In this document: piece by piece, positions 18,392 through 28,369 of the stretch
How the letters are laid out: every line of letters begins with the position of its first letter
Numbering within the stretch: the first letter of the stretch is position 1
Origin: Phyllobacterium calauticae
Lineage (GTDB): Bacteria; Pseudomonadota; Alphaproteobacteria; Rhizobiales; Rhizobiaceae
Length of the DNA stretch: 64,000 nt
Assembly: GCF_019991125.1 (NCBI RefSeq)
Contig: NZ_JAGENB010000003.1
Location: 620,001-684,000, forward strand
Direction: 5' to 3'
Notes under the pieces: generated by a model
What the model was told of the DNA's origin: nothing
Databases searched by the model: none
What the model saw: the letters and a program-made list of their open reading frames with translations, nothing else
Program-made: the position numbers and the translations under genes

Positions 18392-19297
18392 TCAGCCGGA
18401 ACGGGCCATGTCGAGTTGCGTGCCGTCGCCCATCTGCCCGGCTTCCCAGCCGAGAATGGCGCGCTTGCGGGTCAGACCCCAGTGATAACCGGTGAGGGCG
18501 CCGGATTTGCCGACGGCGCGATGGCACGGAACCACGAAGGAAATCGGGTTGGCGCCCACCGCAGCACCGACGGCGCGGGAGGCTTTGGGCGAGCCGATTT
18601 CCTGAGCAATGTCCGAATAGGCGCAGGCCTTGCCCATCGGCACCTTCAACAGGGCTTCCCAGACGCGCAGCTGGAAGTCCGTGCCGATCATCACCACTTT
18701 CAGCGGCCGGTCGGAACGCCATTCAACCGGGTTGAACACCCGTGCCGCATAGGGTGACGTGGCGCCAAGGTCTTCGACATAGGTGGCATTGGGCCAGCGG
18801 GATGTCATGTCTTCCATGGTTTCGCGTTCATGCCCCTGATCGGCAAAGGCAAGACCCGCCAGCCCGCGATCCGTCACCATCACCAGCGCCCGCCCGAAGG
18901 GCGAGATATGGAAGCCGTAACGGATAACGAGGCCCGCACCGCGGGTCTTGTAATCGCCCGGCGACATGCCTTCATGGGTGACGAACAGGTCGTGCAGGCG
19001 ACTTGGCCCGGACAGGCCGGTTTCCAGGGCCGTCTCCAGCAGTGGCATGCCTTCGTCGAGCAGGCGGCGGGCATGGTCGATGGTCACGGCCTGCAGAAAG
19101 CCCTTGGGCGACAGGCCCGCCCAGCGGGTGAAAAGCTTCTGCAGGGCCGTGGGTGAAAGCCCTGCCTCCTTGGCCAGGACCTCGAGCGATGGCTGGTCGC
19201 GATAATCCTCACTGATCCGCTCAATGATATGGCTGACAATGGCATAGTCATTGCCCGAAGGCGTAATATCGTTCTGAAGGATGGCATGCGGTTTCAT
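18392..19297 (-). CDS. Ada-like bifunctional AraC/methylated-DNA-cysteine methyltransferase
   Basis: A 301-residue protein with an AraC-type helix-turn-helix at about 25-115 (LEVLAKEAGLSPTALQKLF) followed by an O6-alkylguanine-DNA alkyltransferase domain (about 135-290) containing the suicide cysteine in VPCHRAVG. It lacks the N-terminal zinc/phosphotriester domain (Cys38 and its cysteine cluster) that makes E. coli Ada a methylation-activated regulator, so repair of O6-methylguanine is likely but methyl-triggered activation is not. The ATG at 19297 (MKPHAIL) is chosen over 19336 because conserved sequence starts there. Confidence 0.9.
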   Translation of the reverse strand: MKPHAILQNDITPSGNDYAIVSHIIERISEDYRDQPSLEVLAKEAGLSPTALQKLFTRWAGLSPKGFLQAVTIDHARRLLDEGMPLLETALETGLSGPSRLHDLFVTHEGMSPGDYKTRGAGLVIRYGFHISPFGRALVMVTDRGLAGLAFADQGHERETMEDMTSRWPNATYVEDLGATSPYAARVFNPVEWRSDRPLKVVMIGTDFQLRVWEALLKVPMGKACAYSDIAQEIGSPKASRAVGAAVGANPISFVVPCHRAVGKSGALTGYHWGLTRKRAILGWEAGQMGDGTQLDMARSG

Positions 19298-19428
19298 GGT
19301 CGTTACCTCATTCCGGCATGATCCGATGCGTTGCACCGCAAAGACAGATCAGGCTTTCAATTCATGTTGAGTGTCATATGACCATGCAGGGGCCTGATCT
19401 GCCACCCGATTCTTGCACGCCGTGAAAA

Positions 19429-19935
19429 CTACCGGCCCTTGGCCGCGGCCAGGGCCCGGGTGAATGCCAGGGCAAAGCTTTCCCGGTCATCGGGATTGAG
19501 AAACGAGCCGATTGTCACCGCCTTGCCCTGTCCCTCCACCCGCATGGAGGTAATGCCGATTTCCGCGTGCCGCGCGACATTGAACCGGGTCCAGAACGGG
19601 TTGAATTCGTGCAGGTTGGTCCGGCCTGACGGCGCCACCTGCCTGATCTGCAGCGTGATTCTTGAAACGCTGACCTCCTCATGCGCTTTTGCTGCGGTGT
19701 AGTTCATCCGGAAGGCAAGATAGATCAGGAGGACATCAAGGCCGAAAAAGCCGAAAACCGGCCATGCTCCCAGCGACAGGAAGAAAAGGCCGGTCAGAAA
19801 ACTGCATCCGCCGATCGCGGCCATGACAATGAGAAAGCCTTGGCGGCCAAGCGACCGGTGCGGCACCAGAAGGGCGCGGAAAATTTCCTCTTCATTGTGC
19901 GCGACAGCGTCAATTGGGTTCATTGTTTGGCTCAT
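19429..19935 (-). CDS. DUF2244 domain membrane protein
   Basis: A 168-residue protein with two adjacent membrane helices (about 33-52 and 57-77) and a cytoplasmic C-terminal domain with the family patterns FWTRFNV and VTIGSFLNPDDRESFA. DUF2244 proteins are common in alphaproteobacteria and have no assigned role. The start is ambiguous between methionines at 19935 and 19923; an ATG at 19977 would run across the divergent nth start. It is divergent from nth with only 22 bases between start codons, so the promoters must overlap the coding starts. Confidence 0.85.
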   Translation of the reverse strand: MSQTMNPIDAVAHNEEEIFRALLVPHRSLGRQGFLIVMAAIGGCSFLTGLFFLSLGAWPVFGFFGLDVLLIYLAFRMNYTAAKAHEEVSVSRITLQIRQVAPSGRTNLHEFNPFWTRFNVARHAEIGITSMRVEGQGKAVTIGSFLNPDDRESFALAFTRALAAAKGR

Positions 19936-19957
19936 GACGCTTGAGTATAGAAGGGTC

Positions 19958-20725
19958 ATGGAAAATCCCAAGAGCAAACTTGATCAGATTGACGTGAGTG
20001 CGGTCGCCGAAAAGCCGGCGAAGCGGCCGCGCCTTGTCGCCGGTACACGCTATACCGCCGATGAGATCCACGAGATTTTTCGTCGGTTCTCGATCCAGCG
20101 GCCGGAACCCAAGGGCGAGCTCGAGCACGTCAATGCTTTTACCCTTTTGGTCGCGGTTGCGCTTTCGGCCCAGGCGACGGATGTCGGGGTCAACAAGGCA
20201 ACCCGCGCCCTGTTCAAGGTTGCCGATACACCGGAGAAGATGCGCGATCTCGGCGAGGCAACTGTCGGCGAATACATCCGTACCATCGGCCTTTGGCGCA
20301 ACAAGGCCAAAAACGTCATTGCCCTGTCGGAAGCCCTGATCCGCGACTATGGCAGCGAGGTGCCGGATGATCGCGACGAGCTGGTCAAGCTTCCCGGTGT
20401 CGGCCGCAAGACCGCCAATGTGGTGCTCAGCATGGCTTTCGGGCAGGCGACGATGGCCGTCGACACGCACATATTCCGCATCGGCAACCGGCTTGGCCTC
20501 GCGCCGGGCAAGACACCGGATCAGGTGGAAGCCAAATTGATGAAGATCATTCCGGCGGAATATCTCTACCACGCCCATCACTGGCTGATCCTGCATGGCC
20601 GCTATGTCTGCAAGGCCCGCAAGCCCGAATGCACGGCCTGCGTCATTGCCGATATCTGCAAGGCGGCGGAAAAAACGGCGGAACTGCCCGCACCGCTGGT
20701 GCCATTGCCCCCACAGGTTTTCTAG
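19958..20725 (+). CDS. nth: endonuclease III
   Basis: A 255-residue DNA glycosylase/AP lyase that removes oxidised pyrimidines in base excision repair. It has the helix-hairpin-helix LPGVGRKTANVVL with the catalytic lysine, the VDTHIFR aspartate, and a C-terminal [4Fe-4S] cluster motif C-x6-C-x2-C-x5-C (CKARKPECTACVIADIC). The N-terminal 30 residues are basic and precede the conserved core. The ATG at 19958 follows AGAAGGGTC. It ends in the tetranucleotide CTAG that also encodes the stop of the convergent gene. Confidence 0.97.
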   Translation: MENPKSKLDQIDVSAVAEKPAKRPRLVAGTRYTADEIHEIFRRFSIQRPEPKGELEHVNAFTLLVAVALSAQATDVGVNKATRALFKVADTPEKMRDLGEATVGEYIRTIGLWRNKAKNVIALSEALIRDYGSEVPDDRDELVKLPGVGRKTANVVLSMAFGQATMAVDTHIFRIGNRLGLAPGKTPDQVEAKLMKIIPAEYLYHAHHWLILHGRYVCKARKPECTACVIADICKAAEKTAELPAPLVPLPPQVF

Positions 20726-21438
20726 CGCAGCCCTGCGGGTGGTTCCGATTGAGCCACGGCCTTGTGCAGGTGCACCATCATGGCCGCGGCAAACAGCGGG
20801 GTCAAAAGGTTGAGGATCGGAATGGCCATGAAGGCCGCAATGACGAGACCGGCCAGGAAAACCGTCGTTGCATGTTTCGACCGCAGCGCCTTGGCTTCCA
20901 TTTCCGGGCGGAACCGCATGGCGGCGAATTCGAAGAATTCCCGGCCGAGCAGATAACCATTGACCACGAAGAACGCGATGATGTTGACGCCGGGAATGAG
21001 AAGCATCAGCAGTGCAATGATATTGCCGAGGATAATGACGCCGAGGAATTTCAGCGAAAGCACGAAGGAGCGCAGGACCGGCAGCGGGCGGCCTTTCGGA
21101 TCGAGCGGGTAATCCGACTTTTCCACAACTTCAGCCACATCGTCGAGAAACAATCCGGCGACGATGGCCGAAACCGGCGCGATCAGCAGTGCCAGCCCCA
21201 GCGCCAGGGCGATGCTGGCGAATATACCGGCGATAAAGCCGAGCCAGCCGGCCCAGGATGGCAGATCCGGCATCCATTGATCGAAAAAGGGCAATGCGAG
21301 CAAGGCAAAGAGTTCCCGCAGCCCGAACCAGGCACCGATCAGCAGAAGCACGGTCATTCCGAGAGACTTCCACAGGACAGAACGGAATTCCGGCCGGAAC
21401 AGGTGACTTGCGGCGGCCTGGGCGCTGTCAAAAATCAT
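20722..21438 (-). CDS. EI24/CysZ family membrane protein
   Basis: A 238-residue membrane protein with four or more helices and the EI24-domain segments VLRSFVLSLKFLGVIILGN and LIPGVNIIAFFVVNGYLLGREFFEFAAMR. CysZ of this family is a sulfate-uptake channel; alphaproteobacterial relatives are often labelled sulfate transporter family, but the role of this one is unproven. The ATG at 21438 has AAGGAAG upstream. It is convergent with nth and overlaps it by four bases (CTAG). It is far from the sulfate assimilation genes at 32-37 kb. Confidence 0.8.
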   Translation of the reverse strand: MIFDSAQAAASHLFRPEFRSVLWKSLGMTVLLLIGAWFGLRELFALLALPFFDQWMPDLPSWAGWLGFIAGIFASIALALGLALLIAPVSAIVAGLFLDDVAEVVEKSDYPLDPKGRPLPVLRSFVLSLKFLGVIILGNIIALLMLLIPGVNIIAFFVVNGYLLGREFFEFAAMRFRPEMEAKALRSKHATTVFLAGLVIAAFMAIPILNLLTPLFAAAMMVHLHKAVAQSEPPAGLR

Positions 21439-21604
21439 GATGCCGTTCTTCCTTTCCGGTCTTTCCAATATTTGGGACATAAGGAGCGCGTCCGGCAGAG
21501 ACAAGACGCCCCCGCGCATTAGGGGTAGTCAAGGCCCGCTGTTCCGGCTAGGACTTGGCGAACCAGAGGCCAAGAACTGCAATTGAATCAATCCTGGAGT
21601 TTTC

Positions 21605-22597
21605 ATGTCGAGTTATGACGTGCTTTGCATCGGCAATGCCATTGTCGATATCATCGCCCGCACGGATGACGATTTTATCGTCAAGAACGGTATCATCAAG
21701 AATGCGATGAACCTGATCGATGCCGACCGTGCGGAATTTCTGTATGAGCGCATGGGACCGGCCATCGAAGCTTCTGGCGGAAGTGCCGGCAATACCGCGG
21801 CCGGCGTTGCCAGCCTTGGCGGCCGCGCCGCCTATTTCGGCAAGGTTGCCGACGATCCGCTCGGTCACATCTTTACCCATGATATCCGCGCGCAGGGCGT
21901 TGCCTTCGATACGCGCGTGTTGAAAGCGCCGCCGCCCACGGCCCGCTCGATGATTTTCGTTACGCCCGATGGCGAGCGTTCGATGAACACCTATCTCGGC
22001 GCCTGTGTCGAGTTTGGACCGGAAGACGTGGAAAGCTCCAAGGTATCGGAAGCGAAGGTCACCTATTTCGAAGGCTATCTCTGGGACCCGCCCCGCGCCA
22101 AGGAAGCCATCCGCCTGTCGGCGAAAATTGCGCATGAGCACAAGCGCGAAGTGTCGATGACCCTGTCGGATCCGTTCTGCGTGGATCGCTATCGCGACGA
22201 ATTCCTTGAGTTAATGCGTTCCGGCACGGTTGATATTGTTTTCGCCAACGAGGCGGAACTGAAGTCGCTGTACCAGACCGATGATTTCGAGAAGGGGCTC
22301 GATGCCATCCGCAAGGATTGCAAGCTCGCCGCCATCACCCGCTCGGAAAAGGGCTCGGTGGTTGTCTCGAAAGACGAAACCGTTGCCGTTCCGGCGATCG
22401 AGATCGCCGAGCTTGTCGATACGACAGGTGCGGGTGATCTCTATGCGTCGGGCTTCCTGTTCGGCTATACCAATGGCCGCTCGTTGACCGATTGCGCGCG
22501 GCTGGGCTCGTTGACCGCCGGGCTCGTGATCCAGCAGATCGGCCCGCGTCCGGCGCAAAATCTGAAAATTGCAGCCCAGCAAGCCGGGTTACTCTGA
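21605..22597 (+). CDS. PfkB-family sugar kinase, adenosine kinase-like
   Basis: A 330-residue ribokinase/PfkB-fold kinase. It shows the first signature GGSAGNTAAGVASLGGRAAY near residues 58-77 and the second, catalytic one DTTGAGDLYASGF near the C-terminus, whose last aspartate is the general base. Close relatives in Brucella and rhizobia are labelled adenosine kinase, which converts adenosine to AMP with ATP; other nucleoside or sugar substrates are possible. The ATG follows TCCTGGAGTTTTC. It overlaps the convergent TRIC gene by nine bases. Confidence 0.9.
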   Translation: MSSYDVLCIGNAIVDIIARTDDDFIVKNGIIKNAMNLIDADRAEFLYERMGPAIEASGGSAGNTAAGVASLGGRAAYFGKVADDPLGHIFTHDIRAQGVAFDTRVLKAPPPTARSMIFVTPDGERSMNTYLGACVEFGPEDVESSKVSEAKVTYFEGYLWDPPRAKEAIRLSAKIAHEHKREVSMTLSDPFCVDRYRDEFLELMRSGTVDIVFANEAELKSLYQTDDFEKGLDAIRKDCKLAAITRSEKGSVVVSKDETVAVPAIEIAELVDTTGAGDLYASGFLFGYTNGRSLTDCARLGSLTAGLVIQQIGPRPAQNLKIAAQQAGLL

Positions 22598-23242
22598 TCG
22601 AACGATGCCGTCACGCTTGAGCTCTTCAGGCGTGCGGCCCACCTTGTGGTAGTTCGGCAGGGTCCAGCCGAAGTAAAGCGCGCCGCCGCGAACCGCAAAG
22701 GCGGTCAGCGCGGCGAACAGGGCCGAAACCTCCGGCCCCGCTGAAAGCCCCAGCAGCAGCGTGTAGGCGACCGAACCGGCAAGCGCCGCGGTGACGTAGA
22801 TTTCGCGCCGCATCAACACCGACGGTTCCGCGGAAACGATATCGCGCAGCACGCCGCCGAATGTGGCCGTCAAAATGCCTGTCACAACGGCAATGGTCGG
22901 GCTGAAGCCGAGCGCCAGCGCCTTCGCAGCGCCCATGACGCTGTAGGCCGAGAGCCCCAGCGCATCGAGCCACAGCAGAAGCCGGTAGCGTGATTCCAGG
23001 AGATTGGCGGAGAAATAGACGATGATTGCCGCCGCGGCACAGACGAGGATATAGCCGGGCTCCCGGACCCAGAAGACGGGGACACCGAGGATGAGGTCGC
23101 GCAGGGTGCCGCCGCCGATACCCGTTACCGCAGCGAGAAACACGAAAGCGATGATATCAAGCTGGCGGCGCGACGCGGCGAGGCCGCCTGTCGCGGCGAA
23201 AACGAAAACGCCCGCATAATTGAATATCTGGATCGATGTCAT
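22589..23242 (-). CDS. TRIC-type cation channel family protein (UPF0126)
   Basis: A 217-residue membrane protein built from two similar three-helix halves. The paired motifs GIGGGTLRDLILG and ATFGGVLRDIVSA, one per half, are the glycine/arginine signatures of the TRIC (trimeric intracellular cation channel) family, whose prokaryotic members form K+-permeable homotrimers. The start at 23242 follows GGAGGGG. An upstream ATG at 23281 has no conserved sequence. It ends within the last codons of the convergent adenosine kinase-like gene. Confidence 0.9.
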   Translation of the reverse strand: MTSIQIFNYAGVFVFAATGGLAASRRQLDIIAFVFLAAVTGIGGGTLRDLILGVPVFWVREPGYILVCAAAAIIVYFSANLLESRYRLLLWLDALGLSAYSVMGAAKALALGFSPTIAVVTGILTATFGGVLRDIVSAEPSVLMRREIYVTAALAGSVAYTLLLGLSAGPEVSALFAALTAFAVRGGALYFGWTLPNYHKVGRTPEELKRDGIVRSE

Positions 23243-23305
23243 CGGCTGTTCCCCTCCATGTAAAAGGTAGAACATGACCAATACGGAGCGTAAACAGCTA
23301 AATTG

Positions 23306-23340
23306 AAAAGGCCAGACCCCGTCGCCGGAATCTGGCCTTT
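23306..23340 (-). terminator. intrinsic terminator of grpE
   Basis: AAAGGCCAGA/TCTGGCCTTT pairs perfectly (10 bp, 14-base loop). Read on the minus strand it ends in a T-rich tract just after grpE. Confidence 0.85.
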
Positions 23341-23361
23341 GTCGTTGAGATGACGCTATGG

Positions 23362-24075
23362 TTATGCGTCTTTTTCCGCCTGCGGGTTGATCGGACCCGG
23401 CTCTGCCTGGCCTTCGCCCGCAGCCTGCTTCGGGCCGCCCTTGGAAACGCCGACGAGTGCCGGGCGCAGCATGCGGTCGCCGATGACGAAACCGGCCTGC
23501 GCCACCTGCAGCACCGTGTTGTGCGGCACGTCTGCGTTGGGAATTTCGTACATGGCCTGATGGAAATTCGGGTCGAAACGCTGGCCCTGCGGTTCGATCT
23601 TCTTGACGCCGTGGCGTTCCAGCGCCGACATCATCGAGCGCTCGGTCATTTCCACACCTTCGGCCAGTGCCTTGAAACCTGCATCGCCATTGGCGAGGGC
23701 ATCGGCCGGAATGGCTTCGAGCGCGCGCTTCAGATTGTCGGAAACCGAAAGCATGTCGCGGGCGAAATTGGCGACGGAATAGGAACGCGCATCGTGAACA
23801 TCACGGGCGGTGCGCTTGCGCAGGTTTTCCATATCGGCGGCCAGACGCAGCAGTTGATCGCGCAGATCGCCGTTTTCGCCGCGCAAGGCATCCAGTTCGA
23901 CACTGTTGGCTGCTTCCGCCTGTTCTTCCTCTTCCTGCGCCATGGCATATTCCTCTGCCTTGCGCGATTTCAGAAAATCATCGGCGGCACGCTTGAGCGC
24001 ATCACGGTCGCGCGGATTCTTCAGATCGCGCTGATCGAGATCGGGTGCGTCATGATGTTTCTTTTCTTCAGTCAT
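23362..24075 (-). CDS. grpE: GrpE nucleotide exchange factor
   Basis: A 237-residue cytoplasmic co-chaperone that releases ADP from DnaK. The long N-terminal helix around residues 45-100 has the coiled-coil heptads [18 protein letters not shown]; the C-terminal beta-domain has [14 protein letters not shown] and [19 protein letters not shown]. The tail after residue 210 is Gly/Pro/Glu-rich. It follows hrcA on the same strand, 127 bases downstream, the usual rhizobial hrcA-grpE order. No CIRCE element (TTAGCACTC-N9-GAGTGCTAA) was found near either gene. Confidence 0.98.
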   Translation of the reverse strand: MTEEKKHHDAPDLDQRDLKNPRDRDALKRAADDFLKSRKAEEYAMAQEEEEQAEAANSVELDALRGENGDLRDQLLRLAADMENLRKRTARDVHDARSYSVANFARDMLSVSDNLKRALEAIPADALANGDAGFKALAEGVEMTERSMMSALERHGVKKIEPQGQRFDPNFHQAMYEIPNADVPHNTVLQVAQAGFVIGDRMLRPALVGVSKGGPKQAAGEGQAEPGPINPQAEKDA

Positions 24076-24202
24076 CTATCCTGTCCGTTCATAAATCGAA
24101 TGTGCGCTGGATATCGAGGTTTAGGCCATGAAAATCAAGTGCAAATGCCCGAAGCGGAGGAAGTTCGCGTGGCAGCACAGCGCCAGTGCAGTATCCTTCG
24201 CT

Positions 24203-25273
24203 CTATCGCAACAGTCGTGAGACCAGCTGCGCCGTATAGTCGACCATCGGAACAATGCGCGCATAGTTCAGCCGGGTTGGGCCGATAACGCCGAGGGCAC
24301 CAATGACCCGTTGTTCCGAGTCGCGGTAAGGCGCAATCACCAGAGATGAGCCGGAAAGCGAAAACAGCTTGTTCTCGGAGCCGATGAAAATGCGCACGCC
24401 CGATCCCGCTTCGGCCAGATCGAGCAGTTGTATCGTGCCTTCCTTGGTCTCGAGATCATCGAACAGATGGCGCAGCCGGTCGAGATCCGCTTCGGCGCTG
24501 ATGGAATCCAGAAGGTTCCCGCGTCCGCGCACGATGAGCCGCGGCGGTTGGCCGCCACCCGTGCCGCCCCAGACTGCAAGTCCCTGCTCGACCAGGTGTT
24601 GCGACAGGACATCGAGCGCCTGCTGGGTTTCGTCCTTCAAGCGGGCAATTTCCACGCGTGCTTCGGTGATGGTGCGGCCCTGAATATGCGCATTGAGGAA
24701 ATTCGATGCTTCGATCAATTGCGATGGCGTCACGCCGGGCGGCAGGTCGATCACCCGGTTTTCAATGTCGCCGCTCTGGGTCACCAGCACCGCCAGCGCC
24801 TTGGTGGGTTCCAGCCGCACAAACTCGATGTGCTTGAGTGCGCCTTCCGCTTTGGTTGCAAGCACAAGTCCGGCGCCGCGCGACATGCCCGACAGGATCT
24901 GGCTGGCCTGCGTCAGCATGTTCTCGCTCGACTGGGCGTCGCCGCCCGCCCGCACCTGCGCCTCGATGGAATTGCGCTCGTCGGAGGAAAGGTCGCCCAC
25001 TTCCATGAAGGCATCGACAAAGAACCGCAGGCCCAATTGTGTCGGCAGCCGTCCCGCCGACACGTGCGGCGCGTAGACAAGGCCGAGATGCTCGAGATCG
25101 CTCATGACATTGCGGATGGTCGCCGGGGAAAGCGTCACGGGCAGGATGCGCGACAGATTGCGCGATCCCACCGGTTCGCCGTCACCGAGATAGCTCTCGA
25201 CGATGCGCCGGAAAATATCCCGTGACCGCTGGTCGAGGGATTGCAATGGTTCGGGAGTAACTGCCTTGTTCAT
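24203..25273 (-). CDS. hrcA: heat-inducible transcription repressor HrcA
   Basis: A 356-residue repressor of CIRCE-controlled chaperone genes (normally groESL). The N-terminal winged helix has [14 protein letters not shown] and [16 protein letters not shown]; the central GAF-like and C-terminal parts show LVLVTQ-like and [26 protein letters not shown] segments typical of the family. It lies upstream of grpE on the same strand and is divergent from rph, with 137 bases between them. Its own CIRCE target is not in this window. Confidence 0.98.
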   Translation of the reverse strand: MNKAVTPEPLQSLDQRSRDIFRRIVESYLGDGEPVGSRNLSRILPVTLSPATIRNVMSDLEHLGLVYAPHVSAGRLPTQLGLRFFVDAFMEVGDLSSDERNSIEAQVRAGGDAQSSENMLTQASQILSGMSRGAGLVLATKAEGALKHIEFVRLEPTKALAVLVTQSGDIENRVIDLPPGVTPSQLIEASNFLNAHIQGRTITEARVEIARLKDETQQALDVLSQHLVEQGLAVWGGTGGGQPPRLIVRGRGNLLDSISAEADLDRLRHLFDDLETKEGTIQLLDLAEAGSGVRIFIGSENKLFSLSGSSLVIAPYRDSEQRVIGALGVIGPTRLNYARIVPMVDYTAQLVSRLLR

Positions 25274-25410
25274 TCTGTGCGACGCCCTTGTTCTCTGCCA
25301 GGGAATATAGGCGTTGTCGGTCCAATCATCAAAGCTTTTGCTTCATGGTTCCATTTAAGCGTCCGTTGCTCTAAAAGGCCGGACAACCATATTTTTCAAG
25401 AGGTCATTCC

Positions 25411-26127
25411 ATGCGTCCTTCCAAACGAGCCCCAGACGAAATGCGCGCCATTTCCTTCGAGCGCGGCGTTTCCAAACATGCTGAAGGCTCGTGCCTGGTC
25501 AAGTTTGGCGATACACACGTCCTGTGCACCGCCAGCCTTGAGGAAAAGGTGCCGGGCTGGATGCGCAACACCGGCAAAGGCTGGGTAACGGCGGAATACG
25601 GCATGCTGCCGCGTTCGACCGGCGATCGCATGCGCCGCGAGGCTTCATCCGGCAAGCAGGGCGGCCGCACTTTGGAAATCCAGCGGCTGATCGCCCGTTC
25701 GCTGCGTGCCGTCGTGGACCTGCAGGCGCTGGGCGAAGTGCAGATCACCGTGGACTGCGATGTCATTCAGGCGGATGGCGGCACCCGGACGGCAGCCATC
25801 ACCGGCGGCTGGGTCGCCTTGCACGAATGCCTGCGCTGGATGGAAACACGCCAGATGCTCAAGGTCGAAAAGGTATTGAAGGACCATGTTGCGGCGATTT
25901 CCTGCGGCATCTCCGACGGCACGCCCGTGATTGATCTCGATTATGCCGAGGATTCAACGGCACAGACCGATGCCAACTTCGTCATGACCGGCAAAGGTGG
26001 TATCGTCGAAGTGCAGGGAACGGCGGAAGGCGAGCCATTCTCGCAGGACGAGCTGCTGGCCTTGATGGGGCTTGCCCGCAACGGCATCACCCGGCTGGTT
26101 TCCCTGCAGAAAATGGCGGTCTCGTAA
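25411..26127 (+). CDS. rph: ribonuclease PH
   Basis: A 238-residue phosphorolytic 3'-5' exoribonuclease that trims tRNA 3' ends. It carries the family hallmarks [12 protein letters not shown] at the start, [36 protein letters not shown] (substitutions such as ITVDCDV here) and the C-terminal [18 protein letters not shown]. The length is standard. It opens a tightly packed plus-strand run rph-VOC-rdgB-hemW-rsmI-yraN; rph-rdgB-hemW order is typical for alphaproteobacteria. Confidence 0.98.
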   Translation: MRPSKRAPDEMRAISFERGVSKHAEGSCLVKFGDTHVLCTASLEEKVPGWMRNTGKGWVTAEYGMLPRSTGDRMRREASSGKQGGRTLEIQRLIARSLRAVVDLQALGEVQITVDCDVIQADGGTRTAAITGGWVALHECLRWMETRQMLKVEKVLKDHVAAISCGISDGTPVIDLDYAEDSTAQTDANFVMTGKGGIVEVQGTAEGEPFSQDELLALMGLARNGITRLVSLQKMAVS

Positions 26128-26139
26128 GCGGAAAGCACC

Positions 26140-26547
26140 ATGCAGCCATCGGGTATTCTGGAAACAGCACTCTATGTGACCGATATCGACGTGGCTGCAC
26201 GGTTCTATGCCGATATACTCGGACTGGACGTCATCCTGCGGGCGGGCAATGAATCGGTGTTTTTCCGGTGCGGCGCCGGTGTCCTGATCCTGTTCGATGC
26301 GGAAAAGCTGAGGGAAAGGCCCAAGGGCGGTCTTCCCATCCCGGCCCATGGTGCCAAGGGGCCGGGCCATGTCTGTTTTCGCGCAACGCGGGATGAAATT
26401 TCCGGCTGGAAGTCCCATCTTGAGGCCAACGGCATTGCCATTGAAAGTGAATTTGACTGGCCCAATGGTGCCCGCTCCCTGTATTTCCGCGATCCGTCCG
26501 GAAACTCGATTGAATTTGCCGAACCGGCTTTATGGAACCTGACATGA
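26140..26547 (+). CDS. VOC superfamily (glyoxalase/bleomycin-resistance fold) protein
   Basis: A 135-residue vicinal-oxygen-chelate protein with two beta-alpha-beta-beta-beta modules. Possible metal ligands are Glu9 in [10 protein letters not shown], the His in GPGHVCF and the glutamate in [12 protein letters not shown]. Members include glyoxalases, dioxygenases and fosfomycin- or bleomycin-resistance proteins, so the substrate is open. It is inserted between rph and rdgB, 12 bases after rph, and its stop overlaps the rdgB start in ATGA. Confidence 0.87.
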   Translation: MQPSGILETALYVTDIDVAARFYADILGLDVILRAGNESVFFRCGAGVLILFDAEKLRERPKGGLPIPAHGAKGPGHVCFRATRDEISGWKSHLEANGIAIESEFDWPNGARSLYFRDPSGNSIEFAEPALWNLT

Positions 26548-27188
26548 GAACACTCGAAAAAGGCAAACTGCTCGTTGCCAGTCACAACAAGGGCAAGATC
26601 CAGGAAATGATCGATCTGCTCGGCCCCTTCGGTTTCGAAGTGGTGTCGGCGGGCGACCTCGGTCTGCCGGAACCGGATGAAACCGGCACCACATTCGAAG
26701 AGAACGCCTACATCAAGGCTTTCGCGGCGGCCAAGGCGACCGGCCTTGTCGCGCTGTCCGATGATTCCGGCCTCTGTGTCGATGCGCTGGATGGCGACCC
26801 CGGCGTTTACACCGCCAACTGGGCGGAACTGCCGGATGGCAAGCGGGATTTCGCCCATGGGATGCAAAAGGTTGAAACCGCGCTGCAGGAACGGGGCATC
26901 ACGGACGCCAGGGATCGCGGCGGCCGCTTCGTTTCCGTGATCTGCCTCGCCTGGCCCGACGGTGAAGCCAACTATTATCGCGGCGAAGTGGAAGGCGAGA
27001 TCGTCTGGCCGCCGCGCGGCACTGCCGGTTTCGGTTTTGATCCGGTGTTCAAGCCGCAAGGCCATGATGCGACCTTCGGGGAAATGACCGCCGAGCAGAA
27101 ACATGGCTGGAAGCCCGGCGAAGCCGATGCGCTATCGCATCGTGCACGGGCTTTTCAGCATTTTGCCCGCGATTGTCTGGGGGCCTGA
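26544..27188 (+). CDS. rdgB: RdgB/HAM1 non-canonical purine NTP pyrophosphatase
   Basis: A 214-residue enzyme that hydrolyses dITP, dXTP and ITP to monophosphates to keep deaminated purines out of DNA and RNA. Signatures: [14 protein letters not shown] at the start, [25 protein letters not shown] with the catalytic aspartates, GFGFDPVF and the C-terminal LSHRARAFQ. The ATG at 26544 overlaps the VOC stop (ATGA), so translation is coupled; a start at 26532 would add four residues. Its TGA overlaps the hemW ATG by one base. Confidence 0.96.
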   Translation: MRTLEKGKLLVASHNKGKIQEMIDLLGPFGFEVVSAGDLGLPEPDETGTTFEENAYIKAFAAAKATGLVALSDDSGLCVDALDGDPGVYTANWAELPDGKRDFAHGMQKVETALQERGITDARDRGGRFVSVICLAWPDGEANYYRGEVEGEIVWPPRGTAGFGFDPVFKPQGHDATFGEMTAEQKHGWKPGEADALSHRARAFQHFARDCLGA

Positions 27189-28360
27189 TGACCCCATTGC
27201 TGCGCGGCCAGGAGAACGAAGGGGGCTTTGGCGTTTACGTCCACTGGCCCTTCTGCATGGCCAAGTGCCCCTATTGTGATTTCAATTCGCATGTCCGTCA
27301 CCAGCCGGTGGACCAGCCGCGGTTTACCGCGGCCTTCGCCCGTGAAATGGCGACCATGCGCGAGCGCACCGGTCCGCGCACGATTTCAAGTATCTTTCTC
27401 GGCGGCGGTACGCCGTCTTTGATGGAGCCGGAGACTGTCGGGTCGGTGCTCAATGAAATCGCCAGGCACTGGTCCGTGCCTGACAATATCGAGATCACGC
27501 TGGAAGCCAATCCGACCAGTGTCGAGGCCAACCGTTTTCGCGGCTACCGGGCGGCAGGCGTCAATCGCGTCTCGCTGGGCGTGCAGGCATTGAACGATCC
27601 TGACCTGCGGCGGCTTGGACGCATGCACAATGTCGAGGAAGCCCTGGTGGCAATCGGTCTGGCGCGCGATATTTTTCCGCGCCTGTCCTTCGATCTGATC
27701 TATGCCCGGCCTGACCAGAGCATCGTAGCATGGCGGGAAGAGCTCAACCGCGCCATCTCCTACGCCGCCGATCACCTGTCGCTCTATCAATTGACGATCG
27801 AGGAAGGCACGCCCTTCTACCAGTTGTGGAAAGCCGGCAAACTGATAACGCCCGATGGCGATCACGCGGCAGCGCTTTATGCGGAAACGCAGGATGTCAC
27901 GGGCCGGCGCGGCTTGCCGGCCTATGAGATTTCCAACCACGCGGCGCCCGGCGCCGAATCCCAGCACAATCTCGTCTACTGGCGCTATGGCGAATATGTC
28001 GGCGTCGGGCCCGGCGCCCACGGCCGCTTTATCGAGAACGGCAAGCGTGCGGTCACCATTACTGAACGTCATCCGGAGACATGGGTCAGCAAGGTCGAGA
28101 GTGACGGCCATGGTGTCGTGGAAGAAGAACTGTTGACCGGGGAGCAGGAAGGCGATGAATTCCTGCTGATGGGCCTGCGGCTCGTCGAAGGCATCGATCT
28201 TGCCCGTTACGAACGTCTGACCGGCCATAGCGTCAAGGAGAAGCGCGTGATTTCCTTGGCCGAACAGGGCCTGATCGAATATATCGGCAACAGCCGCATC
28301 CGCACGACGCCCGAAGGCGCCATAGTTCTGAATGCGGTCATTGCCGATCTGGCAGCGTGA
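27188..28360 (+). CDS. hemW: HemW radical SAM heme chaperone
   Basis: A 390-residue radical-SAM protein of the HemN/HemW family. The cluster motif C-x3-C-x2-C is in FCMAKCPYCDFNSH, followed by FLGGGTPSL, the RVSLGVQALND segment and a HemN C-terminal domain after residue 300. It lacks the extended N-terminus of the coproporphyrinogen dehydrogenase HemN, which fits the shorter HemW, a heme chaperone; annotation as coproporphyrinogen oxidase would be a common error. Start and rdgB stop share a base (TGATG). Confidence 0.95.
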   Translation: MTPLLRGQENEGGFGVYVHWPFCMAKCPYCDFNSHVRHQPVDQPRFTAAFAREMATMRERTGPRTISSIFLGGGTPSLMEPETVGSVLNEIARHWSVPDNIEITLEANPTSVEANRFRGYRAAGVNRVSLGVQALNDPDLRRLGRMHNVEEALVAIGLARDIFPRLSFDLIYARPDQSIVAWREELNRAISYAADHLSLYQLTIEEGTPFYQLWKAGKLITPDGDHAAALYAETQDVTGRRGLPAYEISNHAAPGAESQHNLVYWRYGEYVGVGPGAHGRFIENGKRAVTITERHPETWVSKVESDGHGVVEEELLTGEQEGDEFLLMGLRLVEGIDLARYERLTGHSVKEKRVISLAEQGLIEYIGNSRIRTTPEGAIVLNAVIADLAA

Positions 28361-28369
28361 GGGTGCGAC

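Noticed and set aside
24076-25410. CIRCE element near hrcA or grpE
   Set aside because: No TTAGCACTC-N9-GAGTGCTAA or close variant seen in either flank.
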